From Stentor coeruleus (lineage: Eukaryota; Ciliophora; Heterotrichea; Heterotrichida; Stentoridae): DNA of 54,305 nt. The notes under the pieces were generated by a model. The model ran no database searches. It had not been told where the DNA came from and saw only the letters and a list, made by a program, of their open reading frames with translations. Of this stretch, positions 20,030 through 30,530 are shown piece after piece (position 1 is the first letter of the stretch; each line of letters starts with the position of its first letter). The stretch covers positions 1-54,305 of the forward strand of contig MPUH01000436.1 of assembly GCA_001970955.1 (NCBI GenBank), in the 5' to 3' direction. The position numbers were made by a program, and so were the translations under genes.

Positions 20030-20946
20030 TTATCTCCAGATTCTAATAGTACCATCATTAGATCCAGTAAGAAGTAGAGGTTTAGGCTGTGCCAGAAAAA
20101 CCATATCATTAATCGCTTGTGAGTGTGAGATTTTTATACTCAGCGATATCTCATCAAAATCCCTTCGTTTTTTCTTATTTGAATGTGGGGCAAGTTCTGT
20201 TCCTGGACAACCATCAAGTCAGGAATCAAGCAAATCTGGTACTCAGGTCTAGCAAAGGAAGTGTGCACCATCAAGGAAGAGCTCGTAGATTACGCAGTCA
20301 AGGGAAAAAATGTCGCTTTTGAGAGCTCCTTGTTGAGATTCAACCATTTTGGAGTCGAATCTTTCGGGTGATACATAGCAGGCCTCTCTAGTCCCAGGAG
20401 CGAAAACAAATTGTAAGATGTTAAATCGCCTTCTGGAATCTTAAAAGGCTTATAAAAACCTAAATCCGTGATAAAAATCCAGTACCAGCTTGTAAGCAAA
20501 AAATTCTCTGGTCTTATATCTCTATGCGAAAGTGAGTTTTTATGGAGTTCTTGCACAGCTTTAAGCATAAGAAAGCACAGCCAATTTTTTTCTTCAGGGT
20601 TAATAAAAGGAGGCCTAATCATTTTCTGCCTCAATGAAGTCTGCATAAAAGGCCTATATAATACTCCTAATGTATCAGATTCTGTATATAGAGAAAAGAT
20701 AATATGTTTTTGAGGGATTTTCTGAAGTATTCCATTATGTGAATCTAATATTGATTTATGAGACTGCTTTTCAAGACCTTGTGTCGAAAATACTTTTACA
20801 AATATTATGCTTTGTTGATCAGTGCATTTGGCTGTTTTGAATAGTTTTGTGGAACTTATTGCTGTGCATACTGTTGACCAAGGAGGAAACTGGACAAGAA
20901 GCACACTTACATCATCATTTAAAGCTTGAGGTATCTGATTTCCCAT
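20030..20946 (-). pseudogene. VPS15: VPS15 (PIK3R4) remnant: kinase start and last WD repeat
   Basis: VPS15 is the myristoylated pseudokinase-scaffold of the class III PI3-kinase (VPS34) complex, over 1300 aa in other eukaryotes. From ATG 20946, 218 codons encode MGNQ (myristoylation signal), FVKVF (the kinase Lys), the catalytic loop HRDIRPENFLL and the family hallmark TSWYWIFITDLGFYKPF. A frameshift near 20310 moves the next part, SDIFSLDCVIYELFLDG (kinase helix F region), into another frame, which soon stops. Bases 20170 down to 20030 then encode a typical terminal WD blade (LLLTGSNDGTIRIWR, stop TAA), as in real VPS15. The HEAT repeats and most WD blades, about 1000 residues, are absent. 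This is a deleted and frameshifted copy; a misassembly that collapsed the middle is the alternative. Confidence 0.8.
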
Positions 20947-21030
20947 TTATTATACTAGTTGAGACTTATAAAAATATAAGTTTCTAATAAACCTTAGCAT
21001 AAGGAATCAATAACTAATTTTATAATAATA
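20947..21030. promoter_or_regulatory. Shared divergent VPS15/ATG5 upstream region
   Basis: Only 84 bp separate the ATG of the VPS15 remnant (minus) from the ATG of ATG5 (plus). It is AT-rich and must hold the 5' signals of ATG5 and, when it worked, of VPS15. No defined box is visible. Confidence 0.5.
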
Positions 21031-21837
21031 ATGACTGAACTTGAAGAGCAGGTCCTTGATGAAGTATGGAGTGGATTCGTTCCTTTGAAAATTTCACTTT
21101 CCAAGTACGACATTTCTTTCTCTGGGACACCTTTAGACTATTATATATGTGTTCCTAGATGTAGTTACTTACCTTTAATAGTGGAGAATATTAGAAAGCA
21201 TTTTGATCAATACACATCAACAGACTACATCCAAGATGAAATCTGGTTTTCATACAAATCTGTACCTTTGAAATGGCACTATCCAATCGGCTTTCTCCTT
21301 GATATCTATTCATCAATTCTCTATAATAGTGTCAACTTAACCATCCCATTCGAAATCGAAGTAAACTTCAGAAGGTTTCCTGCTGACATTCTTCTTCCTT
21401 ATAAAGGGTTAAAATCCTTATACACGATATTTCAAAATTCATTAAAAGAATCATGTGCTATGCTTCTAGGGACAAGCTCTCCAGTATTAAACCTATCTAG
21501 AGAACAAGAGGATAAGGTGTGGAATTGTGCAAAAACTGGAAATTATAAAGGCTTTGCTGAAAGCACAAGAGATTTTTCAGGACTCTCTCAAGAGAACTGC
21601 AAGTTGATACCTGTAAAAATTTACTATCAAAAGCTGGGAAATGGGATTATGTTACATCCTTTTCAAGCTAGTGAACAGAAAAATGTTTTAGATGCTGTAA
21701 AAGAAGTTGTTGAGGAGTTTCAAGGGAAAATAGTCGCACAAGGGATTGAAATTCCAGGGGACTCTGACCTGCATTGGCTTTGGAAATGCTTAGCTCATCC
21801 AGACAACTTTTTGTATATCACACTTCTTGACTCTTAA
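21031..21837 (+). CDS. ATG5: Autophagy protein ATG5
   Basis: A complete, intronless 268-aa protein, the usual ATG5 size (human 275). ATG5 is joined to ATG12 and, with ATG16, acts as the E3-like enzyme that attaches ATG8/LC3 to phosphatidylethanolamine on the growing autophagosome. Family marks: VWSGFVPLKISL near residue 12, VPRCSYLPLI (41-50), and PLKWHYPIGFLLDIY (79-93) in the first ubiquitin-like domain. The helical region follows, with SLKESCAML, where Lys139 aligns with the ATG12 acceptor lysine (human K130). The second ubiquitin-like domain occupies the C-terminal third (IPVKIYYQ, and LYITLLDS at the end). It is divergent from the VPS15 remnant, another autophagy gene. Confidence 0.93.
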   Translation: MTELEEQVLDEVWSGFVPLKISLSKYDISFSGTPLDYYICVPRCSYLPLIVENIRKHFDQYTSTDYIQDEIWFSYKSVPLKWHYPIGFLLDIYSSILYNSVNLTIPFEIEVNFRRFPADILLPYKGLKSLYTIFQNSLKESCAMLLGTSSPVLNLSREQEDKVWNCAKTGNYKGFAESTRDFSGLSQENCKLIPVKIYYQKLGNGIMLHPFQASEQKNVLDAVKEVVEEFQGKIVAQGIEIPGDSDLHWLWKCLAHPDNFLYITLLDS

Positions 21838-22163
21838 TTGAATAATTCTAGATTAATATTAAGGCTAATTTATGCTAATATTGAGGAGGATTAAGTTAGG
21901 TTTTGGTGTGTTTGTTGTAGGGATTTTTTGTTGGGTGTTATAGTGTTAATGATAGATTTCAGATTGGGAATGCTAGTTAGAGTTAGAAATGTGGAGAGAA
22001 TGTTAAAAAAGAGTTTTCTTAGGGTGTTTATGCGATATATTATAGGATTTAAGTTAATATTGATAATTTATAGGATGATTATGCTTTGAAAAAATTTAAT
22101 TCTAATATTGGAGAATGTTATTAAAATAGTTTTGGTATATAAAAATCTAGTCTTATATAGATT
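21838..22163. other. 3' flank of ATG5, G-rich and C-poor
   Basis: On the plus strand this stretch has many G and T and almost no C (21880-22080), the reverse of the C-over-G leaders seen upstream of genes. No coding sequence was recognised. Confidence 0.4.
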
Positions 22164-22360
22164 GAAAAAAAAAGATAAGTCGAATTAAAAGCAGAAGTTA
22201 GATAATATAAATTATCTGTATCGGATTTTAAGGTAGCTTTAGATTTATACCACGACAAGGANCGAAAAAAAAGATAAGTCGAATTAAAAGCAGAAATTAG
22301 ATAATATAAATTATCTGTATCGGATTTTAAGGTAGCTTTAGATTTATACCACGACAAGGA
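22164..22360. repeat. About 97-bp duplication around an N
   Basis: Bases 22164-22261 and 22264-22360 are near-identical, separated by an N at 22262 and one base. They differ in the length of an A run (9 versus 8) and one substitution (gcagaagtta versus gcagaaatta). This looks like an unmerged contig overlap carrying small allelic or read differences. Confidence 0.8.
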
Positions 22361-22454
22361 TTAAGATATTCTATATAAAGGATTTCAAATTGATCTACAA
22401 AATTTTAAAAAAATATTTCTTATATTTATTATTAGCATGCAGATCTTCTTTTAT

Positions 22455-22551
22455 ATATATATGCCTATGTGCTAATTATTCTGCAAATAAACAATTATTA
22501 TATATATGCTTATGTGCTAATTATTCTACAAATAAACAATTATTATATATA
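22455..22551. repeat. 45-bp tandem repeat, two copies
   Basis: Units 22461-22505 and 22506-22550 are head-to-tail, each running from atgc(c/t)tatgtgctaatt to caattattatatat, with two substitutions between them. The open frame across it is a by-product of the repeat and not a likely gene. Confidence 0.75.
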
Positions 22552-23402
22552 TTTTCGACAATTTCCATAATGCAATGATGCAGTAAAACATTTTAGATCT
22601 TTACTAAATTTAAAAAAAAAAATAATGATATTTTATTCATGATCTTTATTAAGACCAGTCTACAAGACATTAAATAATTATTAAATAATCTGCTTTGTAT
22701 TCCATATCAGTAAACGCTTTAATCTTACTCAAGCTGAAGTTAATTTTAAAGCTAGAAAACTTACTAAAAATTCAGTAAATAGCATTTCTACTACTTATAA
22801 AATTGAAGAATTAAAAATATATGGATAAATAGAAATTGATTATTTCGAGTCTTTAGATAGGAAATATAAAAACTGATGAGACATAGTTGCTGCTTATATA
22901 GCTCATACTGACTATATTAGGAAAATAAAATATTTACAAGATTACTAATTATGAAGTCTATGGCTACTTTGATTGCTATAATATATAACCTGAAGAAACC
23001 TTTCAAAACTCAGACACAAATTATTTTCAACTAATTTTGATAATATTCAAGCATAGGGTAAAGAATTTCAGAAGTAAAAAATAAATGAAAACTATTTTAA
23101 TTTTTATCGCTTTTTAAATTTCTAAAAATTTAAGTGACTAGATTTAATAAATATCATTCCACAATCGTATACATTAATACTAATAATTATATTTAATTAA
23201 TATGGCTTAATTAAATAAAATAAACTCATATATAGGTTCAGACAAGAATTTAGGATTAAAATTAATTTCTCTCTTATAAACTATAATCAATCATAAATTA
23301 ATCAAACCTTAACCAATAATTTTTTCCATAATAATTTCTCATAAAATATCAATGCCCAAATTTAGAATTTTGCTCTTAAATATCTATCTCAAAAAAACTT
23401 AA
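22552..23402. other. Gene-poor stretch with one decayed frame
   Basis: Bases about 22692-22945 on the plus strand read as protein-like sequence (RFNLTQAEVNFKARKLTKN, then DIVAAYIAHTDYIRKIKYL) interrupted by TAA and two TGA. It is probably an old coding fragment of unknown family. The rest is AT-rich and featureless. Confidence 0.3.
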
Positions 23403-26394
23403 TTACTTAAATGCACTTTTATATCTACAACTTCCTGGGCTTTTCGGTGCTTTGTTAACAAACGTAAAGCATTTCCCCATTTGATTCCTAGTCTCAATTC
23501 CCAAGCTCTGCTTATCCTCAAAATCCCTACAATTCCCTACTTGCCCTACTTTTCTACTATTCATTTCCACTAAACTTTTAATAGCTTTAATCGTACTATC
23601 CACAATGCTAGTCTCATTAGGTCCAACACAGATATTAGGCAAACTAAACACAAAGGCTGTTATTCTAGATAAACTCTCATTAAGATTGCATATTTCTTCA
23701 CTTTGTTTTTCAATCTCTGCTCTCAACACCATTTCATTACTTTCTTTATTTTTGCTCATCAACTTTTCATTTTGCTTTTGGATAAGAAAAAGCTCTTGAT
23801 TAAGCTTTTCAATTTGCCCTTTCATAACTATATTTTCTTGTCTTATTCTTTCCTGGACTCTATTCCTTTGCCCATATCCAATGTCGTTGTCTTTATTAAT
23901 TTCAATAAGTAACTTGCTTTTTTCATCTTTAAGTTGCTGAATGATTTTTCTGATTTCCTCATAATCTTTTTGCATCTTATATTCATTAATCCTTAGTTTT
24001 TTCACCTCGCCCAACATGATTTCTTTTTGCTCCAAAGCATTTTTCAAATCTTCTTTTAGCTTTTTTATCTCATTTTTAAGCGATGTGCATTTTTTATTGG
24101 AAGTTTCTATCTCTTTTTTCTGGTTTTCAAGAGCTTCATCTGCTTGTTCATAATATTCTTGTCCTTTTTCTTTTAAATCTTGTATCTCCTTATCTTTCAT
24201 TTGTAATATTTTATTTAAATATTTTATATCTGGTTCAATATCATCCTGATCTTTGTTTATTTTGAGCTTCCCGTTAAACTCATAGCCTATTGTGCTAATT
24301 TCATCATTTTTTGCTTTTAAATCCTCTCTTAAATCTTGTATTATTGAGTTCTTTTCATCTAAACATTTTTTCCACATGTTTATTTCATTTCTTGTTATTA
24401 AAATGTTCTTATTAGTATTTCTGAGAATCTCCATTTTGCTTTTGTTTTCTTCTTTAAGCCCTTGGATTTCTTCTTTAGCTAAAAGAAGGTCTTTATCTGT
24501 TTTTTCTTTGATTTTAGTCATTTCTGCTATTTTTTCTCTTAGTTCAGCATTTTCTATAGAAAGATTTCGATGGGATATTCTAAGGCCTTCCATTTTTTGG
24601 GTCATCTCATGAGTTGATGATTCAAAAAGGTTGATTTTTGAGTTTATTTCATTTGGTATTAGCAAATGGTCTTTTTGTAGTAGGGATTCCTGAAGACTTT
24701 TCAGTTCTTTTATATGATTTTGCTTTGTTTTTGACAGTTTTTCTCTCATAATATCTTTTTCTTTGCTCAGAATATCTGTAAGTTTTTTTTCAATTAGTAA
24801 GAGTTCTTTACTTGATGTTAAGTTTTTTTGCATTTCTTCTAGGTTTTGTTTTAATAAAGTGAAATTTGTGATCAGAGGTTCGGCTTCATTAGATTGCAGT
24901 GAAAAAATTGTACAAATTTTAGATAGGAGATGCTCTTTACTATTTAAGGAATTTTCGATGCTTTGCTTTGAAAATAAAAGGTTTTGCACGGAATTAAGGA
25001 TTTTTTTAGAGGCTTCGTCAAGGTCCGAAAAATCATCTTGGGTTTGAGAGTTGTCTTGTAAGCTGGCCATTATGATTTTGTAGTTATTTTTAATCTTAAA
25101 TATAACTTGCTCCAATTCTGAAACTTTTTCTTGTGATTCTTCATACTTTATTAATTGATCTGAAAGTTTGTTATAAGCGATTTGAATTTCTTCATCCAAC
25201 TCCTCAGCTTGTCTTATTTTTCTAAGTAACTCTAAGTTTTTTTCTTCTTGGTCGTTGATTTTTATATTCAACACCCCAATCATTTCCTCTTTCTCATTAT
25301 TTTTTTCCAACCACTCACATACCAATTCCTCTTTTTTTCCAAGCATTCTGTCTATTTCAATATTCTTCAATACTAATTCCTTGCATTTAGCTCTTTCTTC
25401 TTCCAAGCTCCCCTTTAATCCTTTAATGCATTCTTTTTGATCATCTATAATACCTTTTAATGACTTTTTTTCTATAAAAACTTGCTCTTTTTCTTCATTT
25501 TCCTTTTCAATTTCATCTTTTAACTTCTCTATGGTTTGAAGTTTCTCATTTATAATAGTTTGTGCTTCATTGTTATGTGTGGTTAGATCGTTAATTTTGG
25601 TTTCATGATCTAAGATTTTTTCATGTAATGATTGGATTGTTATAGAATTACTGCATATTAAAGACTGAAGATCAGTTTTTTCGCTTTGCAAAGCTTGAAC
25701 TTGTTTATGGTATGAGGATATATTGGCTTGAAGTTTGGTTTCAAGTAGTTTTATTTGGCTTGTTAAGGATTCATTTGATAATTCGCTTGATTTGAGAAGG
25801 TTTTGGCTTTCTATATAAGCTGAGTATGAGTTTTTAGAATTGGATTCAAGGGTTTGTAAGGACATTTGAAGGTTTTCGATGAGTTTTTGGGTTTTTTCTG
25901 ATTTTTGGAGATGGTCTGAGAGGAGTTCTTCAGTTTGAGAGGAGTTCTTCAGTATTTTGTAGAGATTCTTTTGAGATTTTTAGTTTTTGTTCGAGCTTTC
26001 GTTTTTCACTTAAAAGTTTTTGGTAGTTATCACAAAAATCTGAGAGAGTTGTCAGGGAGGTTGTTGGGTTTGTTGTGTTTTCTGAGAAAGATTGAAGTTT
26101 TTCTAGTGAATTTTGATTTTCTTGAGCTTTTATGGAGGATTCTTGTAGTTTCAATTCGATTTCTTGAATTTTCTCTACTAATTGGCTTATTTTTATATGT
26201 GATTCTGCTAGCTGCTCTTTGGATTTATTTAGATTTTCTAGTATTTCATCAATTTGATTATTTTTTCCTACAATTTCTCTTGCTAAACGTGTTATCTGTG
26301 AGCTTAATTTACCACATTCCTCTTTTTCATTAACATATTTTTTATCAGATTCTTTTAGTTCTACTACTATTCTCTCTAGTTCTAAAGTATTTTT
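23403..26394 (-). pseudogene. Long coiled-coil tail, frameshifted; probable kinesin-12 continuation
   Basis: About 990 codons of nearly unbroken coiled coil, ending with a short Cys/Lys-rich tail and TAA at 23403. The frame is open from 26394 but has no ATG until about 25865, deep inside the coil, so it lacks a start of its own. It is shifted once by a 19-bp direct duplication at 25918-25955; counting one copy makes the frame continuous. Only 52 bp separate it from the kinesin ORF, whose frame also runs as coiled coil through its TGA and meets this frame after a one-base shift at an A run. The simplest reading is one kinesin-12 gene of about 2240 aa, broken by errors or mutations. A separate coiled-coil gene missing its 5' end is the alternative. 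Confidence 0.6.
25918..25955. repeat. 19-bp tandem duplication causing a frameshift
   Basis: The block tgagaggagttcttcagtt occurs twice in a row, the last base of the second copy being a. Nineteen is not a multiple of three, so the copy breaks the coiled-coil frame; counting it once restores TEELLSDHLQKSEKT. No 15-nt intron fits here. Confidence 0.8.
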
Positions 26395-26446
26395 CTAGTT
26401 CTAGTTCATTTAGTTTTCTCAGTTTACGATAGTTTTCTATATTGTT

Positions 26447-29400
26447 TCACTTTACTTCTATGGTTTGACTATACTTTTTATGTTTTTCCTCAAATTCTTC
26501 AACTTTTTTTATATAAATATTTAAGATTTCTTTGTGTTTTTTTGCATTTTCATCGTTTTCTAATAGAGTTTTAGCATGCTTGTTTTGCAGTGACTCAAAT
26601 TCTTTAAGTAGTTGGGTGTATTTACATGAAACATCTTCATTTTTTTGCATAAGTTGATCATTATCTTCAACAATTTCGGTATATTTGTCCTGAATTGCTT
26701 CGATTTCTTTATCCTTATCAGCACATTCCTCTGTAATGCATCTAATTTTCTTATCGAGTTTCTCATTTTCTCTCGTAGCTGCTGTATATTTCCCCATAAT
26801 TTCTTCAAGCTCTTTAGTTTTTTTCTCATACTCTTCTCTTCCACATCTAAATTCATTTTTAATTTTCTCATTTTCTTCTATAATACTTAAATGCTTCTTT
26901 ATAATCTCATCAATTTCTTTAGTTTTCCCCTCATTTTCTCCTACAATCTTTGTATACTTCATCATAATCTCATCAATTTCCCTATCTTTTCCATTATTTT
27001 CCTCAGTTACTCTATAAAAATCTTCTTTAACCTTCTCATTCTCCCTTAATAGCATTGTATTCATCCCTTTAACCTCTTCAAACTTTCTACAAATATCAGT
27101 ATTTTTGCAACTTAACTCTTTATAACAAAACTCAATCTCAACCATTTTTTCACTTAATTCCTTACATTTTTCCTTCAAAAATTCAACTTCCATTTCTTTT
27201 TCCATCTTTATTCTTATAGACTCTACATTTTCTCCCTGGTCCTCCTCCTTCATCATCTCATTTTCCTCCTTTCTCCTGATCTCTTCTTCCAAACTCCCTT
27301 TTTGCTGTTTTATTTCCTCAATCTCTTCTTGCAACACCTTTATTTTTCCTATCAATTCCTTTCTATCCATAATCAATCTTTCATTATCACTTCCCATCAT
27401 ATAGTTTATCTCTTTAAATCTCATATTTTCTTTTACTTCCTTATCTAATATCCCTTCCATCTCCTCAACTCTTTCTTTTAACTTTATTTTTTCGTTATCA
27501 TTTTCTATAAACATAATTTTTAGTTTCTTTTTTTTCTGTTCAGTTTTCTGGATTTTTTCTAACAATTGGGTCTTCCCCTCTTCAGCAATTTCAATTTTTT
27601 CATATATATTTTGTTCACGTTCTTTATATTCTTGAAGCTCTTCCATTACAGAACTTAGCTTTGTATATAGGTCTTTAATATTTTTTTTCTCGATGGATTC
27701 TTGTTCTTTGGCAATTTCATAGGAGTTTTGAAGTTTGGTGAAATCATTAGATAGGCTTTCGTGTTTTTTACTGAGTTTTTCATTGGATTTTTCTAGGTCC
27801 TCAATGATTTTTATGAGATTTTCAGATTTTTGTGTGCTGTCTGAAGAAGTTAATGATACTAAAAGCTCAGAAATCTGAACTTCTAAGCGTTTGTTTGTGT
27901 TTTCGGCTATGATGAGGGAATCATTTTTTTGAGTAATTTGGCTTTGCAAATTTTGGATTGTGCTTTTTAGGTACTCACAGGAGTCTGTAAGATTTTCTAC
28001 TTCTTGTAAAGCTTGGTTTAAGGAATTTTCCTGGATTTCAGATTTGTCTTTGAGGAAAGCATTTTCTTGTAAACTTTGGGCTAGATTTTCTTCAAGTTCT
28101 TTAATCTTATTGCTAAAGTATTCTATTTTATCATTCAAACCATCATTTTCTTGTTTTAGATTCAAAGCATTTTCATTGATATTTTGAAATCCTTTCTCTC
28201 TTGTGTCTATTTCCTTAGACCTATCTCCACTTCCCACTGATAAAACTTTATAAAACTCTTCAATTTTCTCAGCAGACTTCAATAAATTCTCTTCTTCCTC
28301 CAAACCAAATCCAGCTCTCTGCTTCTTCATCAACTCCTTCACTCTCTTCACCAATACCTCTTTCTCTTTTTCTAGCCCTTTAACCTTTATCTCCATATCA
28401 TTCTCCATTTTCTCAATCAACTCTTTCAATCTCTCATTTTCCTTCACCATTTCATTAATCGTCTTCATAATTCCTTCTTTCTCTATAGCCCAATTTCTAA
28501 TCAAATCACTCAACTTTTCAGTATAATCCTGACCATCTCTAATCCTCCCATAACAGCTTTCAGAATCCCATTTAGTCTCTTTCCTTAGACTCTCACATAA
28601 ACTTCTCAGTCTCTCATTTTCTACAAACAACTGCGCAGCCACAGGGTTATTCTCAACCTGTTCCTTCAAAGCTAAATTTTCTTTTCTCATATTCTCAATC
28701 TCATTACATTCTATACCATTTTGAAGCTTAATAATAGTCGCATCTCTGAATTTTAAAATCATTTTATCATGATTAGCTTTGCTTTCAACCTTAGTCAAAG
28801 CTGCTTTTAAAGTTTTAATTTGCTTATCTTTATCCAAAATCACTTGCTCCAGTTGCCTTTCTGAATTGATTCTTAGTTTAGTGTTTTTTTCTATAAGAAA
28901 TTCTAGTTCTTTTGTATTATCTAAAAAGTCATATATTTCAACACTACGGTTCGACATAAGATTACATTTAGGACATAGCCCCGAGGGTTCAAAGCTACCT
29001 TTTTGTGCAGCGAGTTCATCTTTGAGTTTCTTGATTTCATATTTAAGTATATTAACAGTACCACTTACATCTTCATTGACAACCGCAGCATTTTTTATCA
29101 TTTTAGCTCTTTGGGCAAATTTCAATGTTGATAAGGTTTCTGCAAATGCAGAAACAGCTGGGCTTATATTTGCTACTATAAAAGTTTTGGAATTCCCTCC
29201 TAAGGAATCTTTAAGTAAAAATGTGAGCTTTGAGTCTCTATAATGAACATGTCGAGATTTACCTTCTGATATATCTACTAAGGAATTTATAACATTACCG
29301 AGAGCGCTTAAAGATTTGTTTATCATCCCAGCTTCTTTAAGTCTTTCACCTGCACAGTCTGTAGCTTTTTGTCTTTCACTTCCTGCTAGGTCGATAAGAT

Positions 29401-30130
29401 GGAATCTACTGGTTTTAAAGTTTAAAAGTCCATCTGAGGATGTTTTACTTTCAATTATTAGAGTGAAGACTGAGTGAGAACGGGAACTTTCTTTATTCAT
29501 ACTGGTTGAACTTACATGACGATTTCGGGTGCCGATATTTAGGAGTTCATAGGTTTCCATTGCGTTGCGGACTGTTTCTTCTAATAACCCTTCGACATAA
29601 ACTCCTTTTTTCATGTCTTCACGGAGTTGGAGGTTGCGAGGGTTTTGATCGAGGAGGTCATTTATGGTTTCTTGATAGATTTCTAAGTAACTGCATTTGA
29701 TAAGGTATTGGGTGTTGTTTAAAGCAGTTTCATCAGCTATTGATGAGAAAAGATACTCAAAACATCTTGGGAGTATTCCACGAAGGTGATAGTTGCATTT
29801 TGAAGTTAAGGAATACTCTTCATAACCCATTCCTTGGATTGTAAAAGTTTTCCCTGTACCAGTTTGCCCATATGCAAATATTGTGCCATTATAACCTTTG
29901 ATACAAGAAGTGGCTATTGGTTTGCCTATCATATCAAAAATCCCTTCTTGTGTCACTTCTTCAGAAGCTATATAATCGTATGTAAAACTCCTGGATTCTG
30001 GTTTTGAATCTAATAAAATTGTTTTAGACTCTAGTGTACTGATGCATTTAGCTGCATTTTCACTAAGCTCTTTAGAATTTAATGGGCGAATTCGAAGTGC
30101 TACTTTAACATTGTCTCTAAAATCAGACAT
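26447..30130 (-). CDS. Kinesin-12 (KIF15-like) motor with coiled coil
   Basis: Residues 1-360 form an N-terminal motor: NVKVALRIRPLNSKE, P-loop GQTGTGKT near 90, switch I NKESSRSHS, switch II DLAGSERQK. Family-level marks fit kinesin-12: LRGILPRCFEYLF, HVHYRDSKLTFLLKDSLGGN, and AKMIKNAAVVNED at the neck. The rest is long coiled coil. Kinesin-12 motors move toward microtubule plus ends and work on spindles and, in some protists, flagella. I chose ATG 30130 (MSDFRDN) because motor homology starts there; the ORF also has ATG 30172. It ends at TGA 26447, the only TGA terminator among the larger ORFs; beyond it the frame continues as coiled coil, so the stop is suspect (see the tail entry). Confidence 0.85.
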   Translation of the reverse strand: MSDFRDNVKVALRIRPLNSKELSENAAKCISTLESKTILLDSKPESRSFTYDYIASEEVTQEGIFDMIGKPIATSCIKGYNGTIFAYGQTGTGKTFTIQGMGYEEYSLTSKCNYHLRGILPRCFEYLFSSIADETALNNTQYLIKCSYLEIYQETINDLLDQNPRNLQLREDMKKGVYVEGLLEETVRNAMETYELLNIGTRNRHVSSTSMNKESSRSHSVFTLIIESKTSSDGLLNFKTSRFHLIDLAGSERQKATDCAGERLKEAGMINKSLSALGNVINSLVDISEGKSRHVHYRDSKLTFLLKDSLGGNSKTFIVANISPAVSAFAETLSTLKFAQRAKMIKNAAVVNEDVSGTVNILKYEIKKLKDELAAQKGSFEPSGLCPKCNLMSNRSVEIYDFLDNTKELEFLIEKNTKLRINSERQLEQVILDKDKQIKTLKAALTKVESKANHDKMILKFRDATIIKLQNGIECNEIENMRKENLALKEQVENNPVAAQLFVENERLRSLCESLRKETKWDSESCYGRIRDGQDYTEKLSDLIRNWAIEKEGIMKTINEMVKENERLKELIEKMENDMEIKVKGLEKEKEVLVKRVKELMKKQRAGFGLEEEENLLKSAEKIEEFYKVLSVGSGDRSKEIDTREKGFQNINENALNLKQENDGLNDKIEYFSNKIKELEENLAQSLQENAFLKDKSEIQENSLNQALQEVENLTDSCEYLKSTIQNLQSQITQKNDSLIIAENTNKRLEVQISELLVSLTSSDSTQKSENLIKIIEDLEKSNEKLSKKHESLSNDFTKLQNSYEIAKEQESIEKKNIKDLYTKLSSVMEELQEYKEREQNIYEKIEIAEEGKTQLLEKIQKTEQKKKKLKIMFIENDNEKIKLKERVEEMEGILDKEVKENMRFKEINYMMGSDNERLIMDRKELIGKIKVLQEEIEEIKQQKGSLEEEIRRKEENEMMKEEDQGENVESIRIKMEKEMEVEFLKEKCKELSEKMVEIEFCYKELSCKNTDICRKFEEVKGMNTMLLRENEKVKEDFYRVTEENNGKDREIDEIMMKYTKIVGENEGKTKEIDEIIKKHLSIIEENEKIKNEFRCGREEYEKKTKELEEIMGKYTAATRENEKLDKKIRCITEECADKDKEIEAIQDKYTEIVEDNDQLMQKNEDVSCKYTQLLKEFESLQNKHAKTLLENDENAKKHKEILNIYIKKVEEFEEKHKKYSQTIEVK

Positions 30131-30530
30131 TAAATTTATTATATCTAACTGTAATACATATAAAATGAGCATTCGAACTTATATTTTTACTGAATACTAC
30201 CTATACTTTAGCAAATATTTTCATCTTTTACTCATATCAATTCTGGCATTTATAGCATTTTATTTTAAAAATTATATCTTTAATTAAGCTAAATTATATA
30301 CAGTCAAACTTCTCAAGAAATGGGAAAATTTATTAAAAAGAATGCTTCTAGTTAGAATTTATTGATATTGCCCCTAATTAGTGTTTTTTATTTTTTGGAT
30401 TTTTTTTTAAACAGTATCCTTTATGTGTTCATGTGGAGGTTGATATGGTATCAATAAAATCAGAGGATATATTATCAATCTTTATAAATCTAAATATAAT
30501 TTCTACCAAATTTTATCTTTAATTATTTCT
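30131..30530. other. Intergenic, nothing recognised
   Basis: AT-rich DNA between the kinesin 5' end and the 3' end of the J-domain gene. No gene or repeat was seen. Confidence 0.5.

Noticed and set aside
22455..22551. A CRISPR-like array or telomere-like repeat.
   Set aside because: Only two head-to-tail 45-bp copies without spacers, in eukaryotic DNA; no telomeric motif was seen.
22390..22578. A 62-codon ORF encoding a repeated YICLCANYS motif.
   Set aside because: It is a translation of a 45-bp AT-rich tandem repeat with no upstream or downstream gene signals.
26433..26446. A 14-nt GTGAAACAATATAG segment at the end of the kinesin ORF as an intron.
   Set aside because: It is 14 nt and not 15, and removing it leads to stops in the next few codons, whereas the unspliced frame continues as coiled coil.
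26447..26449. UGA as tryptophan (Blepharisma-like code).
   Set aside because: Long ORFs of up to 1921 codons contain no TGA and use TGG for Trp, so the standard code fits better; the one TGA is in a damaged region.
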